Source: an uncultured bacterium
GTDB lineage: Bacteria > Desulfobacterota > GWC2-55-46
Length of the DNA stretch: 64,000 nucleotides
Direction: 5' to 3'
Assembly (NCBI GenBank): GCA_905339405.1
Contig: CAJPGC010000001.1
Coordinates: forward strand, 1 to 64,000
The notes beneath the pieces are model-generated. The model did no database searches. It had not been told where the DNA came from and saw only the letters and a list, made by a program, of their open reading frames with translations. Made by a program: the position numbers and the translations under genes. The stretch's first letter is position 1; each line of letters begins with the position of its first letter. This document shows positions 7,656-18,428 of the stretch, piece after piece.

Positions 7656-8036
7656 TTGAAAAAGAACCTCGTAACCATATTCCTTCTCTTTGGCGCGGTA
7701 GCGCTGAACCTGGGCATGCTCGTTCAATCCAGCTCTGCCGGGAATCACGACGTCCTTGAGCTCAACGCGGCCGTTATCGCTGCCGGGCTCGATGCCACCT
7801 ACGCGGCGCTTACCTCGGGCCAGGAGTTAGCGGCCACAGGCGAAAGCCTCCCGTACGCAGTCAGTGACAGGTGCGCCTCGGACGGAGCCGTCATCCATCA
7901 TGACCTCGGCTTCAAGGTCGCGGCCTCCGGGCCCGTGCCTCACGGGCGGCCGCTTCATCTTGCGGCGCAGTCAGCCCCTGTCTTTTCAAGCCCCCCGCCG
8001 GTCCCTCGGGACCGGCCTCCGATGTTTTCCGTCTGA
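7656..8036 (+). CDS. unknown exported protein at head of nor cluster
   Basis: The frame encodes about 126 residues. It starts with a signal-like helix (LKKNLVTIFLLFGAVALNLG followed by MLVQSSSA) and ends in a proline-rich tail. I recognise no family. I prefer TTG 7656, which has GGGA five bases upstream; GTG 7614 would add 14 residues. It is the first frame after the nor operator and may be co-transcribed with norC, 174 bases further on. Confidence 0.45.
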   Translation: MKKNLVTIFLLFGAVALNLGMLVQSSSAGNHDVLELNAAVIAAGLDATYAALTSGQELAATGESLPYAVSDRCASDGAVIHHDLGFKVAASGPVPHGRPLHLAAQSAPVFSSPPPVPRDRPPMFSV

Positions 8037-8072
8037 GAAAAAAACGCACATGAAATAAGAACGTTTTACCGG

Positions 8073-8095
8073 CGCGCGAAACTGTTTTTCGCGCG
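8073..8095 (+). other. intercistronic hairpin before norC
   Basis: A perfect 9-base stem, CGCGCGAAA / TTTCGCGCG, encloses a 5-base loop. No T run follows the hairpin, so RNA processing or stabilisation is more likely than termination. Confidence 0.5.
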
Positions 8096-8210
8096 GCCAC
8101 AGGCGAAGTGCGCCTTAACAGGGGCCGTGTTCAAAGGTTTTCGGGCCCGCGGGACGCCGCTGGCACCCCATTGCCTTTGAACGGCTATTAAAATAAAGGA
8201 GACCGTACCA

Positions 8211-8627
8211 ATGACCAAGATGTCAGCAAGGAACATGTTCATCGTGGCGACGCTGGTGGTGACGGTATTGTTCGGCTATCTCACCTACCTGTCATACGAT
8301 GCCTTCTCGGCCAACGCGCATCCTGAGAACATAACGTCTCAGGTGGCGCACGGCAAGGAGGTCTGGGAGAAGCACTCCTGCATAAACTGCCACACCCTTC
8401 TGGGAGAGGGGGCATACTACGCCCCTGAGCTCGGCAACGTCATAGAAAGGCGCGGCGAGCCGTTCGTCCGCTCCGTGCTCGAGACCACCGCCGTTCAGGG
8501 ATGGGGCACCACCAGGAAGATGCCGCAGTTCGATCTTTCGGCAGCGGACATAGACGGGCTCGTCGAGTTCTTCAAGTGGATGAACGGGATCGACACCAAC
8601 AACTGGCCCCCGAACAAGGAAGGTTGA
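8211..8627 (+). CDS. norC: nitric oxide reductase cytochrome c subunit
   Basis: The 138-residue protein has one N-terminal membrane anchor (about residues 9-29) and a single c-type heme site CINCH (57-61). The following TLLGEGAYYAPELGNV is diagnostic of NorC. Met104 in RKMPQF is the likely sixth heme ligand. It carries electrons from periplasmic cytochrome c to NorB for reduction of NO to N2O. Length and layout match the family. AAAGGAG precedes the ATG; norB follows after 114 bases. Confidence 0.96.
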   Translation: MTKMSARNMFIVATLVVTVLFGYLTYLSYDAFSANAHPENITSQVAHGKEVWEKHSCINCHTLLGEGAYYAPELGNVIERRGEPFVRSVLETTAVQGWGTTRKMPQFDLSAADIDGLVEFFKWMNGIDTNNWPPNKEG

Positions 8628-8726
8628 ACGCACATCGCGAGCGCAATACCCGCAGCTTGCCGCGGGGAAGCTTCAAAGGGCATTCTTCGTGAAGCCGCGC
8701 ACGAGCGGGCGGCAAGACAACCATAA

Positions 8727-10073
<1,347 letters not shown>

Positions 10074-10097
10074 TAGCCCTGACGGAGGGAAAACCCG

Positions 10098-10919
10098 ATG
10101 AACGACCGACACACCATGGAGGCGCCGGCAGAAACCGGCGCCTCCGCTAAAGAGCCGTACTACAAGCCTGCGGGGCGCGAGATTGAGATATTCGAAGCGG
10201 CCTACAGGTCGAAGATGGCCGTCCTTTTGAAGGGCCCAACCGGGTGCGGGAAGACGAGGTTCGTCGCCCACATGGCATGGCGGCTCGGCCTGCCGGTGCA
10301 TACGGTCGCCTGCCACGACGACCTTACGAGCTCTGACCTCGTTGGCCGCTACCTCATAAAGGGGCGCGAGACGGTCTGGGTCGACGGGCCGCTTACGGCA
10401 GCCGTGCGCCGGGGCGGCATCTGCTATCTCGACGAGGTAGTGGAGGCCCGCAAGGACACGACCGTCATACTTCATCCGCTTTCGGACGACAGGCGTCTTC
10501 TTTCAATCGAGAAGACGGGCGAGGAGATAAACGCGCCCGGCGACTTCATGCTGGTCATATCCTACAACCCCGGGTACCAGCACATACTGAAAGACCTGAA
10601 GCCATCGACCCGCCAGAGGTTCATCTCTCTTGACTTCGACTACCCGCCGGAGGAGATGGAGGCGGAGATAGTCGCCATGGAGAGCGGGCTTGACGCCGAC
10701 GCTTCGGTCAGGCTCGTGCGGGCGGGGCGGCGCATGAGAAAGCTCGTGGACTCCGGCCTCGAATCCCCTCCGGGCACGCGCCTTCTCGTGCATGCGGCGG
10801 CCCTCATGAAAGAAGGGCTCGACCTGAAGGAAGCCTGCGAAGCTGCCATCGTTAGGCCTATAACCGACGACGCTGAACTGCATAAGGCTATGGTCGACAT
10901 ACTCGAAGCCTCTTTTTAA
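10098..10919 (+). CDS. norQ: NorQ, AAA+ activator of NO reductase
   Basis: The 273-residue MoxR-type AAA+ ATPase has Walker A GPTGCGKT (residues 46-53), Walker B ICYLDEV (about 111-117) and sensor-like SYNPGYQ. The CHDDLTSSDLVGRYLI stretch is typical of the NorQ/CbbQ/NirQ group. Together with NorD it is thought to insert the non-heme iron of NorB. GGAGGGA precedes the ATG. A nested-palindrome element begins one base after its stop and separates it from norD. Confidence 0.93.
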   Translation: MNDRHTMEAPAETGASAKEPYYKPAGREIEIFEAAYRSKMAVLLKGPTGCGKTRFVAHMAWRLGLPVHTVACHDDLTSSDLVGRYLIKGRETVWVDGPLTAAVRRGGICYLDEVVEARKDTTVILHPLSDDRRLLSIEKTGEEINAPGDFMLVISYNPGYQHILKDLKPSTRQRFISLDFDYPPEEMEAEIVAMESGLDADASVRLVRAGRRMRKLVDSGLESPPGTRLLVHAAALMKEGLDLKEACEAAIVRPITDDAELHKAMVDILEASF

Positions 10920-11043
10920 CAGGCTGCCTCAAGCCGTCCATCTGCGTTGTTGTCTTTGCCGCTCGTAATTGCGGCGTACAAGAGAGTACGCCTCATTACC
11001 CGCTCCTCGACGCCTGGCATCTGGAACTTTTTTGAGCAGCCTG
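10920..11043 (+). repeat. dispersed nested-palindrome element, copy A
   Basis: This 124-base element has outer inverted ends (AGGCTGCCTCAAG... with ...CTTTTTTGAGCAGCCTG). It also has an inner palindrome GGCGTAC / GTACGCC around 10974-11002. It is related to copies at 22982-23097 and 29481-29604 and to a partial copy at 13107-13160. It sits exactly between norQ and norD. Confidence 0.85.
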
Positions 11044-11062
11044 ATTTACCCGGAGTTTTTAA

Positions 11063-13105
11063 ATGGAACATCTCCTTGCCAAAGGCGTAGATAAGGCTAT
11101 CCAGTTCGTCCACGGAAAGCGCATGGACGCGTGGAAAGGCGAAGGTGCCCCGTTTGCCATAGACGGCAACCTGCGGAGGTTCTCTGCGCTCGCCTCGATG
11201 GTGGCCGGACGCGAACTGGAGGTATCTGAAATAAGAGGCGACACGCCGCCGAGGCCTTACTGGCCGGTCGTCTACAGGATGGCACACCCGGCCCTCCTTC
11301 CCGAGCACGGCTTCGGCTGGTCTGACGGTGAGACTCTTTTCTTCCCTGTTTCTGTTGTCGAGATGCCTGACGAGGCGTCAAGGGAAGAGCTGACGAAAGC
11401 CCTACTTTTCTTCCTTTCCTTTCAGGCAAGGTGCGGCACGCTCGAGGCGGCACGGAAAAACAGGCCGCTTCTGGAAGCAGACCGCCTTGCTGCAGACCTT
11501 TTCTGGATAATCGAGAACTCGAGGCTGTACCGCGAGATAAAGGCCGAGTACCCGGGTGTAGTGCGCTCCTGGGCCGCCATGGCCGGGTATCTGCTCGAGA
11601 GACGTCCAGCTGAACGCTACCTTACCCAGCCTGAAAAGAAGGTCGAGGAATTTCTGAAAGAGATGGTCTCAGCGTCTTTTTCCTCCGCTGCGCGTACCGT
11701 GTCCGCCAGCCCTGCGGAGAGCCTTCGGCAAGCTGTAGAGCTGAAGGAAAAATGGGTTTCCGGAGGGCTCAAGGCCGCCAAATACAGGGCCATGGTCCCG
11801 TTCTTCCCGTGGGGCAAGCTAATACCGGGAAGGATAAAGGGCGGAGAACTCGTAATCAATGCGGGAAAGGCTGGTAAACAGGCCGATGACACTTCCTCAG
11901 AGAACGAGAGGCCCGGCGGTAAGCCGGGCAAGAGCGCCAAATACGCCGGACGCAGGGAAGAGGTCGACGAGAAGGCCAACGAGAACGGCCTGACGCTCAA
12001 CATCTACGACAAGATACTCTCCTGGGCCGAGTTCGTGAACGTCCGCAGGCCCTTTGACGACGACCCTGACGAAGATGCCGGGAAGAAAGCCGACGAGTGC
12101 GAGGAGCTTTCAGTCTCGGAGCTTGCAAGGCGCACCTCGAACACCTTCAACGCGTCAATCGAGAAGGAGGACGCGTACACCTCAGGAGGCGAGGATGAAG
12201 ATGATCCATCGGAAGAATCTTTTACCTACCCTGAATGGGACTACAAGAGGCGGGTCTACAGGCCTGATTACGCGCGCCTCGTAGAGGCGGTCGTCACAGG
12301 CGAGGACGCCGCGTTCTGCGAGAGAGTCCTAAGGGAGAAGCGCGGGCTCGTAAAGGAAGTGACGCGCAACCTCGAGATGCTTTCCCCGGCTGTAAGGCTG
12401 GCCGGACGTCAGACCGACGGGACTTCCATCGACCTTAACGCCGCTGTCGACGCCATCGCCGACCTCGAGGCCGGTTTTACGCCAGACGACCGGCTCTATA
12501 GTTCTTTTGTGAAGACAGAGCGCGATCTCTCGGCCCTCTTCCTTGTGGACCTCAGCATGTCGACCGACGGGTGGGCGGGGGGCGCGAAGATAATAGAGCA
12601 CGAGAAGGAGTCGCTGGTAGTCCTTTGCGAGGCCTTGAAGAAGCTGCGAGACAGGTACGCCATATACGGCTTTTCCGGGAAGACGCGAAAGGGCTGCCGG
12701 TTCTACCGCGTGAAGGGGTTTGCGGAGAACTACGGAGAGGCCGTCAAAAAAAGAATTGGCGGCCTCATACCTTACTCTTACACGAGGATGGGCCCCGCGA
12801 TAAGGCACGCCGCGGCGATACTCTCGAAAGAAGAGGCGGCCACCAGACTTCTTTTCATCCTTTCCGACGGGAAGCCGAACGACGTCGACGTCTACGAGGG
12901 CAGGTACGGGGTGGAGGACACGCGTGAGGCGATAAAAGAGGCTGAGAAAGAGGGCATAACGCCGTTTTGCCTTACGGTGGACACCGGTGGGGCCGACTAT
13001 TTGCCCAGGCTCTTCGGCCGGGGCAATTACGCCGTCGTCCCCGGCGTGGACATGCTCGCGAAGAAACTTCCGGAGCTGTACGCGAAGATAATCCACAAGC
13101 TCTGA
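11063..13105 (+). CDS. norD: NorD, VWA-domain protein for NO reductase maturation
   Basis: The 680-residue protein ends in a von Willebrand A domain (about residues 485-670) with an intact metal-site motif DLSMST near residue 495 and a later ILSDGKPND. The N-terminal part is typical NorD. An acidic low-complexity linker (about 325-390, DDDPDEDA, GGEDEDDPSEE) precedes the VWA part. VWA and MoxR proteins act as pairs; here NorQ is its partner in activating NorCB. GGAG lies 11 bases upstream of ATG 11063. Confidence 0.92.
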   Translation: MEHLLAKGVDKAIQFVHGKRMDAWKGEGAPFAIDGNLRRFSALASMVAGRELEVSEIRGDTPPRPYWPVVYRMAHPALLPEHGFGWSDGETLFFPVSVVEMPDEASREELTKALLFFLSFQARCGTLEAARKNRPLLEADRLAADLFWIIENSRLYREIKAEYPGVVRSWAAMAGYLLERRPAERYLTQPEKKVEEFLKEMVSASFSSAARTVSASPAESLRQAVELKEKWVSGGLKAAKYRAMVPFFPWGKLIPGRIKGGELVINAGKAGKQADDTSSENERPGGKPGKSAKYAGRREEVDEKANENGLTLNIYDKILSWAEFVNVRRPFDDDPDEDAGKKADECEELSVSELARRTSNTFNASIEKEDAYTSGGEDEDDPSEESFTYPEWDYKRRVYRPDYARLVEAVVTGEDAAFCERVLREKRGLVKEVTRNLEMLSPAVRLAGRQTDGTSIDLNAAVDAIADLEAGFTPDDRLYSSFVKTERDLSALFLVDLSMSTDGWAGGAKIIEHEKESLVVLCEALKKLRDRYAIYGFSGKTRKGCRFYRVKGFAENYGEAVKKRIGGLIPYSYTRMGPAIRHAAAILSKEEAATRLLFILSDGKPNDVDVYEGRYGVEDTREAIKEAEKEGITPFCLTVDTGGADYLPRLFGRGNYAVVPGVDMLAKKLPELYAKIIHKL

Positions 13106-13106
13106 G

Positions 13107-13160
13107 CAGGCTGCCTCAAGCTTCCACTTCTGCTGCGTTGACTTAGCGGCGTCGCTCCAA
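13107..13160 (+). repeat. dispersed element, partial copy D
   Basis: The left half of the element (CAGGCTGCCTCAAGC, TGCTGCGTTG) follows the norD stop directly; the right half is missing. Confidence 0.65.
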
Positions 13161-13182
13161 ATAATAGTTTTCCTGAAATAAA

Positions 13183-13212
13183 AATGGGGAGAGCCTTGAA
13201 GGCTCTCCCCAT
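13183..13212. terminator. bidirectional terminator
   Basis: The stem AATGGGGAGAGCC / GGCTCTCCCCATT has a TTGAA loop, between convergent norD and the PEP-CTERM gene. Confidence 0.8.
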
Positions 13213-13234
13213 TTGTCATTCATCTTTTTTTACG

Positions 13235-13969
13235 TCAGTCTTTTTTCCTCCGCCTCGCGGACCATAAGGCGAAGCCCGTGAGCCCCGAGCAGGCAAGCAG
13301 CAGGGTGGAAGGCTCAGGCACCGGCGTAGTGGAGACGTTAAGGTAGTCGTTGCCGCAGGACATCGTCCAGTGCAAGGTCACGGGCCCGCTCGAGTAGGCT
13401 TCAAGCGCCGAAAGACCGAAGCTGCCCTCAAGCACGTATGAGTTCCCGCCGTTGATATTGTTCGCGAAGACGCCTGAGCCGTAAGCGCCGCTGAAGGCCG
13501 CCGGTATGAGCGTGCCGGTTTTGTACTGGTACGGGTCAGCCACGCTGTGCTGCGAGTACATCGAGTTCTGCCATGCGGACACGCTGTACAGGCTGTACAC
13601 AGGCGCACCCGAGGATATGGCGAAGTCTATGGCGTAATCGTATGCGCCGTCGCTGTTGACGTCAATGGCGAAATCCCCTGGCTTGTACAGCACGCCGCTG
13701 TACACGACGCCGTCCTTGAGGTTGAAGCCGGTCTGCAGGCCGAAGTATACCGTGCCGTTCGTGATCCTGAGCCCAAGGTATTCGACGTCGAACGGCTGCC
13801 CTCCGTAGCCAGGTCCGACATACCCGCCGGAAGCGACCCCGTCCTCACTGGAGTAGTTCCCCGCCCATTCACCGAGCCCGAAGGCTCCGTCGATGGTTAT
13901 GGCGGAGGCGTTCTGGCCGAAACAAAGGACTGCCGCGGTAACTGTGATTGTGAGTATTTTGTTTTTCAT
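13235..13969 (-). CDS. PEP-CTERM exported protein
   Basis: The 244-residue protein has a signal peptide (MKNKILTITVTAAVLCFGQN, cleaved near ASA) and a C-terminal sorting signal. This is PVPEPSTLLL, a hydrophobic helix and the basic end RRRKKD (about residues 216-244). Such proteins are processed by an exosortase (EpsH/XrtA), usually in exopolysaccharide producers. The middle part is glycine- and tyrosine-rich with no known enzyme motif. A second PEP-CTERM protein is at 16673-17419. No exosortase gene is in the window. Confidence 0.88.
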   Translation of the reverse strand: MKNKILTITVTAAVLCFGQNASAITIDGAFGLGEWAGNYSSEDGVASGGYVGPGYGGQPFDVEYLGLRITNGTVYFGLQTGFNLKDGVVYSGVLYKPGDFAIDVNSDGAYDYAIDFAISSGAPVYSLYSVSAWQNSMYSQHSVADPYQYKTGTLIPAAFSGAYGSGVFANNINGGNSYVLEGSFGLSALEAYSSGPVTLHWTMSCGNDYLNVSTTPVPEPSTLLLACSGLTGFALWSARRRKKD

Positions 13970-14156
13970 GACTCATGTACATTGCAAGGCCGGTGCCATG
14001 GTGCGGTGTTCCGGCAAGTTGTTGATTTTCAACGAGTAAATTCTATCGCTTGTGGCCTGTCCTGGAATAGATGTAAAGAAACTCGACAAAATGGCCCCAT
14101 AAGCCATTGAAATTGTTTTTAAAATTTACACTCTGAGATTTTTTGTTTATAAAAAA

Positions 14157-14190
14157 AGAGGGGCTGCCCAAGCCAGCCCCTCTTTTTTTT
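14157..14190. terminator. bidirectional terminator
   Basis: The stem GAGGGGCTG / CCAGCCCCTC has an A run before and a T run after. It serves the leftward chemoreceptor gene. Confidence 0.85.
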
Positions 14191-14210
14191 AAAAAAGCGT
14201 ATAATTTTTT

Positions 14211-16361
14211 TCAGCTCGCGTACCTCATGCGCGGGGCCACGTCGTTTTTGAGGCGCGCCCGCTCCAGGACCAGCTCCTCGTCTACTCCCCTCGAGACCTT
14301 GAAGGTGTCGACGGTCTTCTTGAGGCTGGAGGCCAGAGTAGCTATTTCCCTCGAGGCCCCCGCTATCTGGCCTGCGTCATGGGAGGTCTCTCCGACGACC
14401 ACCGATACTCCTTCCATGTCCGAGCTTATCTGCTCGGTGGCAGAGTGCTGCTGCTGGATGGCGACCATCACCGACTCTATCATCGAGGTGACGACCTCGA
14501 CCCTGCTGACAATTTCGTTGAGCGACGCGCCTGCCTCTTCGGCGAGCCTCGCCCCGGCGTCGACGGCGCTGACTTCGTTCTCCATCGACTCGATTGCCTT
14601 GCCGGTCTCCTCCTGCATGCTCTTTATCATGGCGTCGATCTCCTTCGTCGCCTTCATCGTCTTTTCCGCGAGCCTCCTGACCTCGTCGGCCACGACCGCG
14701 AACCCGCGCCCCTGTTCCCCGGCCCTGGCGGCCTCTATGGCAGCGTTCAGGGCGAGGAGGTTGGTCTGGTCGGCTATCTCGTCTATCACGGTTATTATCG
14801 AGCCTATCTCCCTTGAGCGTCCTCCCAGGACCGAAATGATGCTGCTTGACTCCTTCGCGGTCCTCGAGATGCCGTTCATCGACTCTATCGTGCTGACGAC
14901 TATGCGCCCGCCGTTTTCGGCAACCTCGCTTGCGGCCTTCGCGGCCTCCGAAGCGCAGGAGACGCTCCTGGTTATCTCGGCTATGGTCGAGCTCATCTCC
15001 TGGGAGGCGGTCGATACCTGGGCCGCCCTCGTGCTCTGGGTGTTCGAGCCGTCAGCGATGCGCGTGGCAGCCCTCGAAAGCTCGCCTGAAGAAGAGGCGA
15101 GGTAGTCTACCGAGGCGTGTATCTCGCGTACGACCCCGTGGAACCTGTCCATCATCCTGTTGAAGGTCGCGGCCATCTGCCCGTTCTCGTCGTTCGACTC
15201 GGCGTCTATCTTGACCGTAAGGTCGCCGGAGCTTTCTATCGCGGCCATCTTGTCCTTGAGCGAGTGCATCGGGTTTATGACCTTCCTGTTGATGACCGCG
15301 ATGGAAACTCCCCCGAGCGCGACGACCACCGCCATCACCACGAGCGAGAGCGCCATGTTGCGCTTGGAAGCCTTGAGCTCAGGCTCTATTTTCGATTCGA
15401 CCAGCTTCCCTATCGCCGCTGATACGCCGAGGATGGAGTTTATGGACTCGCTCGACCTGTCTATCCACTGTGTGCCCGTAAGCGGGTACTCGCCGGTGGC
15501 GGCGGCGGCGAAGACCGACTTGCGCGTCTGCTCGAAGCTCCCGAGAAAGGTGCTCTCTAAGGCTGCTATGGCGTTCAAGACCTCCGCCCCCGCGCTCCTG
15601 TCGGCACGGAGCCTTAAGATGGGTTTCATGTTTATATCAACTATGGCCCTGTTCGTTTTGAGCGTCTCCAGCACGCCCGGGTCTATGGGCGTCCTCGACG
15701 CTACGTATTTTGCCACCAGCGCCCGTTCGCGCCCGGCGTACTCGGAGACGAGCCAAGCCGCGTTCTTGAGCTCGGCGTTGAGCCTCATCGCCTCGTGCAT
15801 CGAATCTTCGTTCGCTCCGGCGCTCAAGGAAACCGAGCGTATCTCCGAGTTGGCCTCTATGAAAGAGGTTATGAGGGCAGACCACTCGGAAGGGGCGTAT
15901 GTTTTTCCGTGATGACTCATCATGCTGGAATCGGCTTTTTTCCTGCCCTGGAGAAGCTCAGAGCGCATCGATTCGGCATTGCCAAGGGCTGTTTTTATCG
16001 CGGCGTTCCCGCCGTCGATGTCTGAAAGCTTCCTTGCCATCGCGTATGCCTTTTCGATCGATTCATCCCCTTTTGTCCTCAGCCCAACTATCGCCTGGAC
16101 TGTCGCGGCCTCCGGGACGCCTTCGGAGGAGAGCGCCGTGAAGGTCAACCCGCGCTCTTTTGCCTCGTAGCCCGAGGCCTCGATTATCACGTCCGCCAGG
16201 CCGTTGGCCAGCTCCAGTCGCTCTACTTCTTTTCCCGTGCCCCACGCGGAGAGCACGTTGTTCAGCGAAAGGGCAAGAAGGCCGAGCAGCAGCAGGCTCC
16301 CCGCGCTCATGATGAACGCCTTTATGCTCATCGTATTAAGAAAACTGCGAAACATCCTCAT
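14211..16361 (-). CDS. methyl-accepting chemotaxis protein with nitrate-sensor-like input
   Basis: The protein is about 716 residues. A first membrane helix near residues 12-34 is followed by a 300-residue periplasmic helical domain. Patterns such as [16 protein letters not shown] resemble NIT-type (nitrate/nitrite-sensing) input domains. Then come a second helix (about 340-360), a HAMP domain ([18 protein letters not shown]) and the signalling domain with the conserved hairpin tip [21 protein letters not shown] link to nitrogen oxides would suit the nearby nor genes but is inference. ATG 16361 is chosen because GCCGGGGGA lies six bases before it; ATG 16379 lacks a site. Confidence 0.9.
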   Translation of the reverse strand: MRMFRSFLNTMSIKAFIMSAGSLLLLGLLALSLNNVLSAWGTGKEVERLELANGLADVIIEASGYEAKERGLTFTALSSEGVPEAATVQAIVGLRTKGDESIEKAYAMARKLSDIDGGNAAIKTALGNAESMRSELLQGRKKADSSMMSHHGKTYAPSEWSALITSFIEANSEIRSVSLSAGANEDSMHEAMRLNAELKNAAWLVSEYAGRERALVAKYVASRTPIDPGVLETLKTNRAIVDINMKPILRLRADRSAGAEVLNAIAALESTFLGSFEQTRKSVFAAAATGEYPLTGTQWIDRSSESINSILGVSAAIGKLVESKIEPELKASKRNMALSLVVMAVVVALGGVSIAVINRKVINPMHSLKDKMAAIESSGDLTVKIDAESNDENGQMAATFNRMMDRFHGVVREIHASVDYLASSSGELSRAATRIADGSNTQSTRAAQVSTASQEMSSTIAEITRSVSCASEAAKAASEVAENGGRIVVSTIESMNGISRTAKESSSIISVLGGRSREIGSIITVIDEIADQTNLLALNAAIEAARAGEQGRGFAVVADEVRRLAEKTMKATKEIDAMIKSMQEETGKAIESMENEVSAVDAGARLAEEAGASLNEIVSRVEVVTSMIESVMVAIQQQHSATEQISSDMEGVSVVVGETSHDAGQIAGASREIATLASSLKKTVDTFKVSRGVDEELVLERARLKNDVAPRMRYAS

Positions 16362-16672
16362 TAAAAATCCCCCGGCCATCAGTATTTAGAAGTTGTAGTG
16401 CTTTGTATTTACCTATATATCGGCCAAAGGGTTGAGAACTTTACGGCCAAAAGGATGATTGCGTCTAAACCCGGTACGCTGAAAACACATGGCAGCGCAT
16501 TCCAGCGGCTTGCCGGGGAGCTTCAATTGCGGCGGCTTTTATTTGTGTTATCCTTTTTCTGTTACCCTTCATGCCTTCTTACTGTTCCGGAAAACAAGAA
16601 TTTTGCGGCCCTTCGGCCGGGCAGCGATGGATGGGAATGTATTATTTCAACCCTTCAAAGGAGAGGATTTCG
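16362..16672. other. intergenic region between chemoreceptor and PEP-CTERM gene
   Basis: This 311-base gap between divergent genes holds no convincing gene. A modest promoter (TTGCGG 16527-16532, 16 bases, TATCCT 16549-16554) points to the PEP-CTERM gene. A GC hairpin GCGGCCCTTCGGCCG follows in the leader. I found no match to a c-di-GMP riboswitch. Confidence 0.4.
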
Positions 16673-17419
16673 ATGAAAAAGCTCTGGCTTGCGGCCGTAC
16701 TTCTGGCGCCGTGTCTTTATTACGGCAACGCATACGCTCAGGTGAACGCGGGTTTCGAGGAAGGGGACACGTCAGGGTGGACGGAGACTTATCCGAGTTA
16801 CGACGGCAGGATAAGCGTTGTAACGAGCTGGAGCAATCAGGGCGCTCAGTACGCGCCTGTCGAGGGGAATTACTTCGCGGTCGTTGAAACAGGGGTGTAT
16901 GACGGCCAGTTTACCACGCTCTCCCAAAAGATTTCTTTGAAGGGCGGTGACAAGCTCGAAGGCTGGGCAGGTTTCTGCTGCGGCTCAGAGGTAGGCTTTC
17001 CTTATTCAGGAGACAACGGTGATTATAACGATTACGCGCTCATAAACATATTGAACGGGTATGGGAATGTCATCTCGACGCCCTGGTACGCCGACTCTTT
17101 TGATATCGGTTACGGCATAACGACCCCCGACAACCAGTGGACCGGCGAGTATGTCTCCTTCGGGCCGGTACAATGGGAATACTGGAGCTGGACAGCTCCC
17201 GGGCAGGACCTCTATACGCTCCAGTACCAGACGACTCAGGGAGGGGACTCCGAAGGTCTAAGCTACGCCTTCTTCGACGGGGCGCTTAACGTCACGGACG
17301 GGAGGACGAACGCCGCCGTCCCGGAACCGTCATCTTTCGCGATGGCAGGGTTGGCGGCCGGCGCGCTCTTCGCGGCACGCCGCTATTTCCGTACTTACGC
17401 TGGCGGCGATACGGCATGA
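16673..17419 (+). CDS. PEP-CTERM exported protein
   Basis: The 248-residue protein has a signal peptide (MKKLWLAAVLLAPCLYYGNA cleaved after YA). The mature domain is rich in aromatic residues and looks like a beta sandwich. A sorting tail AAVPEPSSFAMAGL with hydrophobic helix and RRYFR follows. The pattern 'VNAGFEEGDTSGW' after the signal is typical of PEP-CTERM proteins with a carbohydrate-binding-like fold. AAAGGAGAGG precedes ATG 16673. Confidence 0.88.
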   Translation: MKKLWLAAVLLAPCLYYGNAYAQVNAGFEEGDTSGWTETYPSYDGRISVVTSWSNQGAQYAPVEGNYFAVVETGVYDGQFTTLSQKISLKGGDKLEGWAGFCCGSEVGFPYSGDNGDYNDYALINILNGYGNVISTPWYADSFDIGYGITTPDNQWTGEYVSFGPVQWEYWSWTAPGQDLYTLQYQTTQGGDSEGLSYAFFDGALNVTDGRTNAAVPEPSSFAMAGLAAGALFAARRYFRTYAGGDTA

Positions 17420-17447
17420 CCCGGTTTGCGGCCAGGCTCCGGAAATT

Positions 17448-17482
17448 AAAAAGCCCCCCGGCCTTTGCCGGGGGGCTTTTTT
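17448..17482. terminator. bidirectional terminator
   Basis: The stem AAGCCCCCCGGC / CCGGGGGGCTT has a short loop and a T run, between convergent genes. Confidence 0.9.
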
Positions 17483-17501
17483 GTCATGGCTCGGATTTCA
17501 G

Positions 17502-17888
17502 TTATGAGTGCTTCTTTTTCTCATACTCTTCGGCTTCAGCCTTGTTCTTGTGGATTGTCCCGTGTGGGTGCTCCGGCGGCGAGTAGATGGAGTAGAGCTT
17601 CAAGGGCTCGGTTTTGGAGCTGTTGACTATGTTGTGCTCCACCCCTGCGGGTATGACTACGGCGGAGCCGTCCGAGAGGCTGTGCTCTGCCCCGTTCAAT
17701 ATGGCCTTGCCGTTTCCGGCCTCAACGCGTATGAACTGGTCGACGTCGCCGTGCGTCTCCATGCCTATGTCCTCGCCGGGCTTCAGGGACATCACGACAA
17801 GCTGGCTGTTTGGCCCGGTAAACAGGACCTCCCGGAAATAAGCGTTGTCCAGGGACTTCTTCTCGATGTTGGTTATGAAGCCTGCCAT
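17502..17888 (-). CDS. cupin-domain protein
   Basis: The 128-residue single cupin has the first motif around GMETHGDVDQFIRVEAGNG, with metal-ligand His and Glu candidates, and the second motif PAGVEHNIVN. A lysine-rich tail EEYEKKKHS follows. Small cupins of this kind bind a metal; the substrate is unknown. AGGAGG precedes the ATG. It lies behind the ferritin-like gene on the same strand, 39 bases apart, so the two probably share a transcript. Confidence 0.85.
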   Translation of the reverse strand: MAGFITNIEKKSLDNAYFREVLFTGPNSQLVVMSLKPGEDIGMETHGDVDQFIRVEAGNGKAILNGAEHSLSDGSAVVIPAGVEHNIVNSSKTEPLKLYSIYSPPEHPHGTIHKNKAEAEEYEKKKHS

Positions 17889-17927
17889 GGTCTGCCTCCT
17901 GTGGCGAAGTTTTTCAACCGTACGGCC

Positions 17928-18428
17928 TTATGCGCGTCCCTTCAACATGAACCCCAGGTCTTCCAGCAGGGCCTGGAGGTCTTCTTCGTGCTCGACTTCG
18001 TCCGTGAGTATCTGCGAGACCAGGTTGTAGGTGACCGGGTCTTTTATGCCGACCTCCTCGATTATCGAATGATAGGTGCTTATGGCGCACTGCTCGCCCG
18101 CGATGTTCTGCTCGAGTATCTTCGATATGAACGGGTCAGTGGGCTCTGCGTAGCCGCAGCTGGCGAGCTCGAACCACTTCTTCGGCGTGGTGATGGGAGT
18201 GCCGCCGAGCTGTATTATGCGGAGCGACAGCATGTCCGCGTGCCTGAGCTCGTCGGCCGCGTGCTGCATGAGCTCGGCTATGGCCGCGTCCTTCATCGGG
18301 CCCGCGACTATCTTCGAGCCTATCCAGTACTGGTAATGGGCGAGCCATTCGTCCGCGAACGCCTTGTTGAGAAGCTCTATGGTGCGCTCAGCGGCCTTGC
18401 CTACAATCTCTCTTCCCCTTGTTCCCAT
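17928..18428 (-). CDS. ferritin-like (bacterioferritin-type) protein
   Basis: The 166-residue four-helix protein has iron-ligand motifs expected in ferritin-like domains: ADEWLAHYQYW, ADELRHADM (ExxH), EQNIAGEQCAIS and TDEVEHEEDL (ExxH). It may store iron or detoxify peroxide. It differs from classical Bfr in lacking an obvious heme-ligand Met; the exact subfamily is uncertain. AGGAGG precedes the ATG. Confidence 0.85.
   Translation of the reverse strand: MGTRGREIVGKAAERTIELLNKAFADEWLAHYQYWIGSKIVAGPMKDAAIAELMQHAADELRHADMLSLRIIQLGGTPITTPKKWFELASCGYAEPTDPFISKILEQNIAGEQCAISTYHSIIEEVGIKDPVTYNLVSQILTDEVEHEEDLQALLEDLGFMLKGRA

Noticed and set aside
16390-16672. Possible cyclic di-GMP riboswitch before the PEP-CTERM gene
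   Set aside because: The conserved GEMM core and tetraloop-receptor pattern could not be found; only a weak promoter and a GC hairpin are supported.
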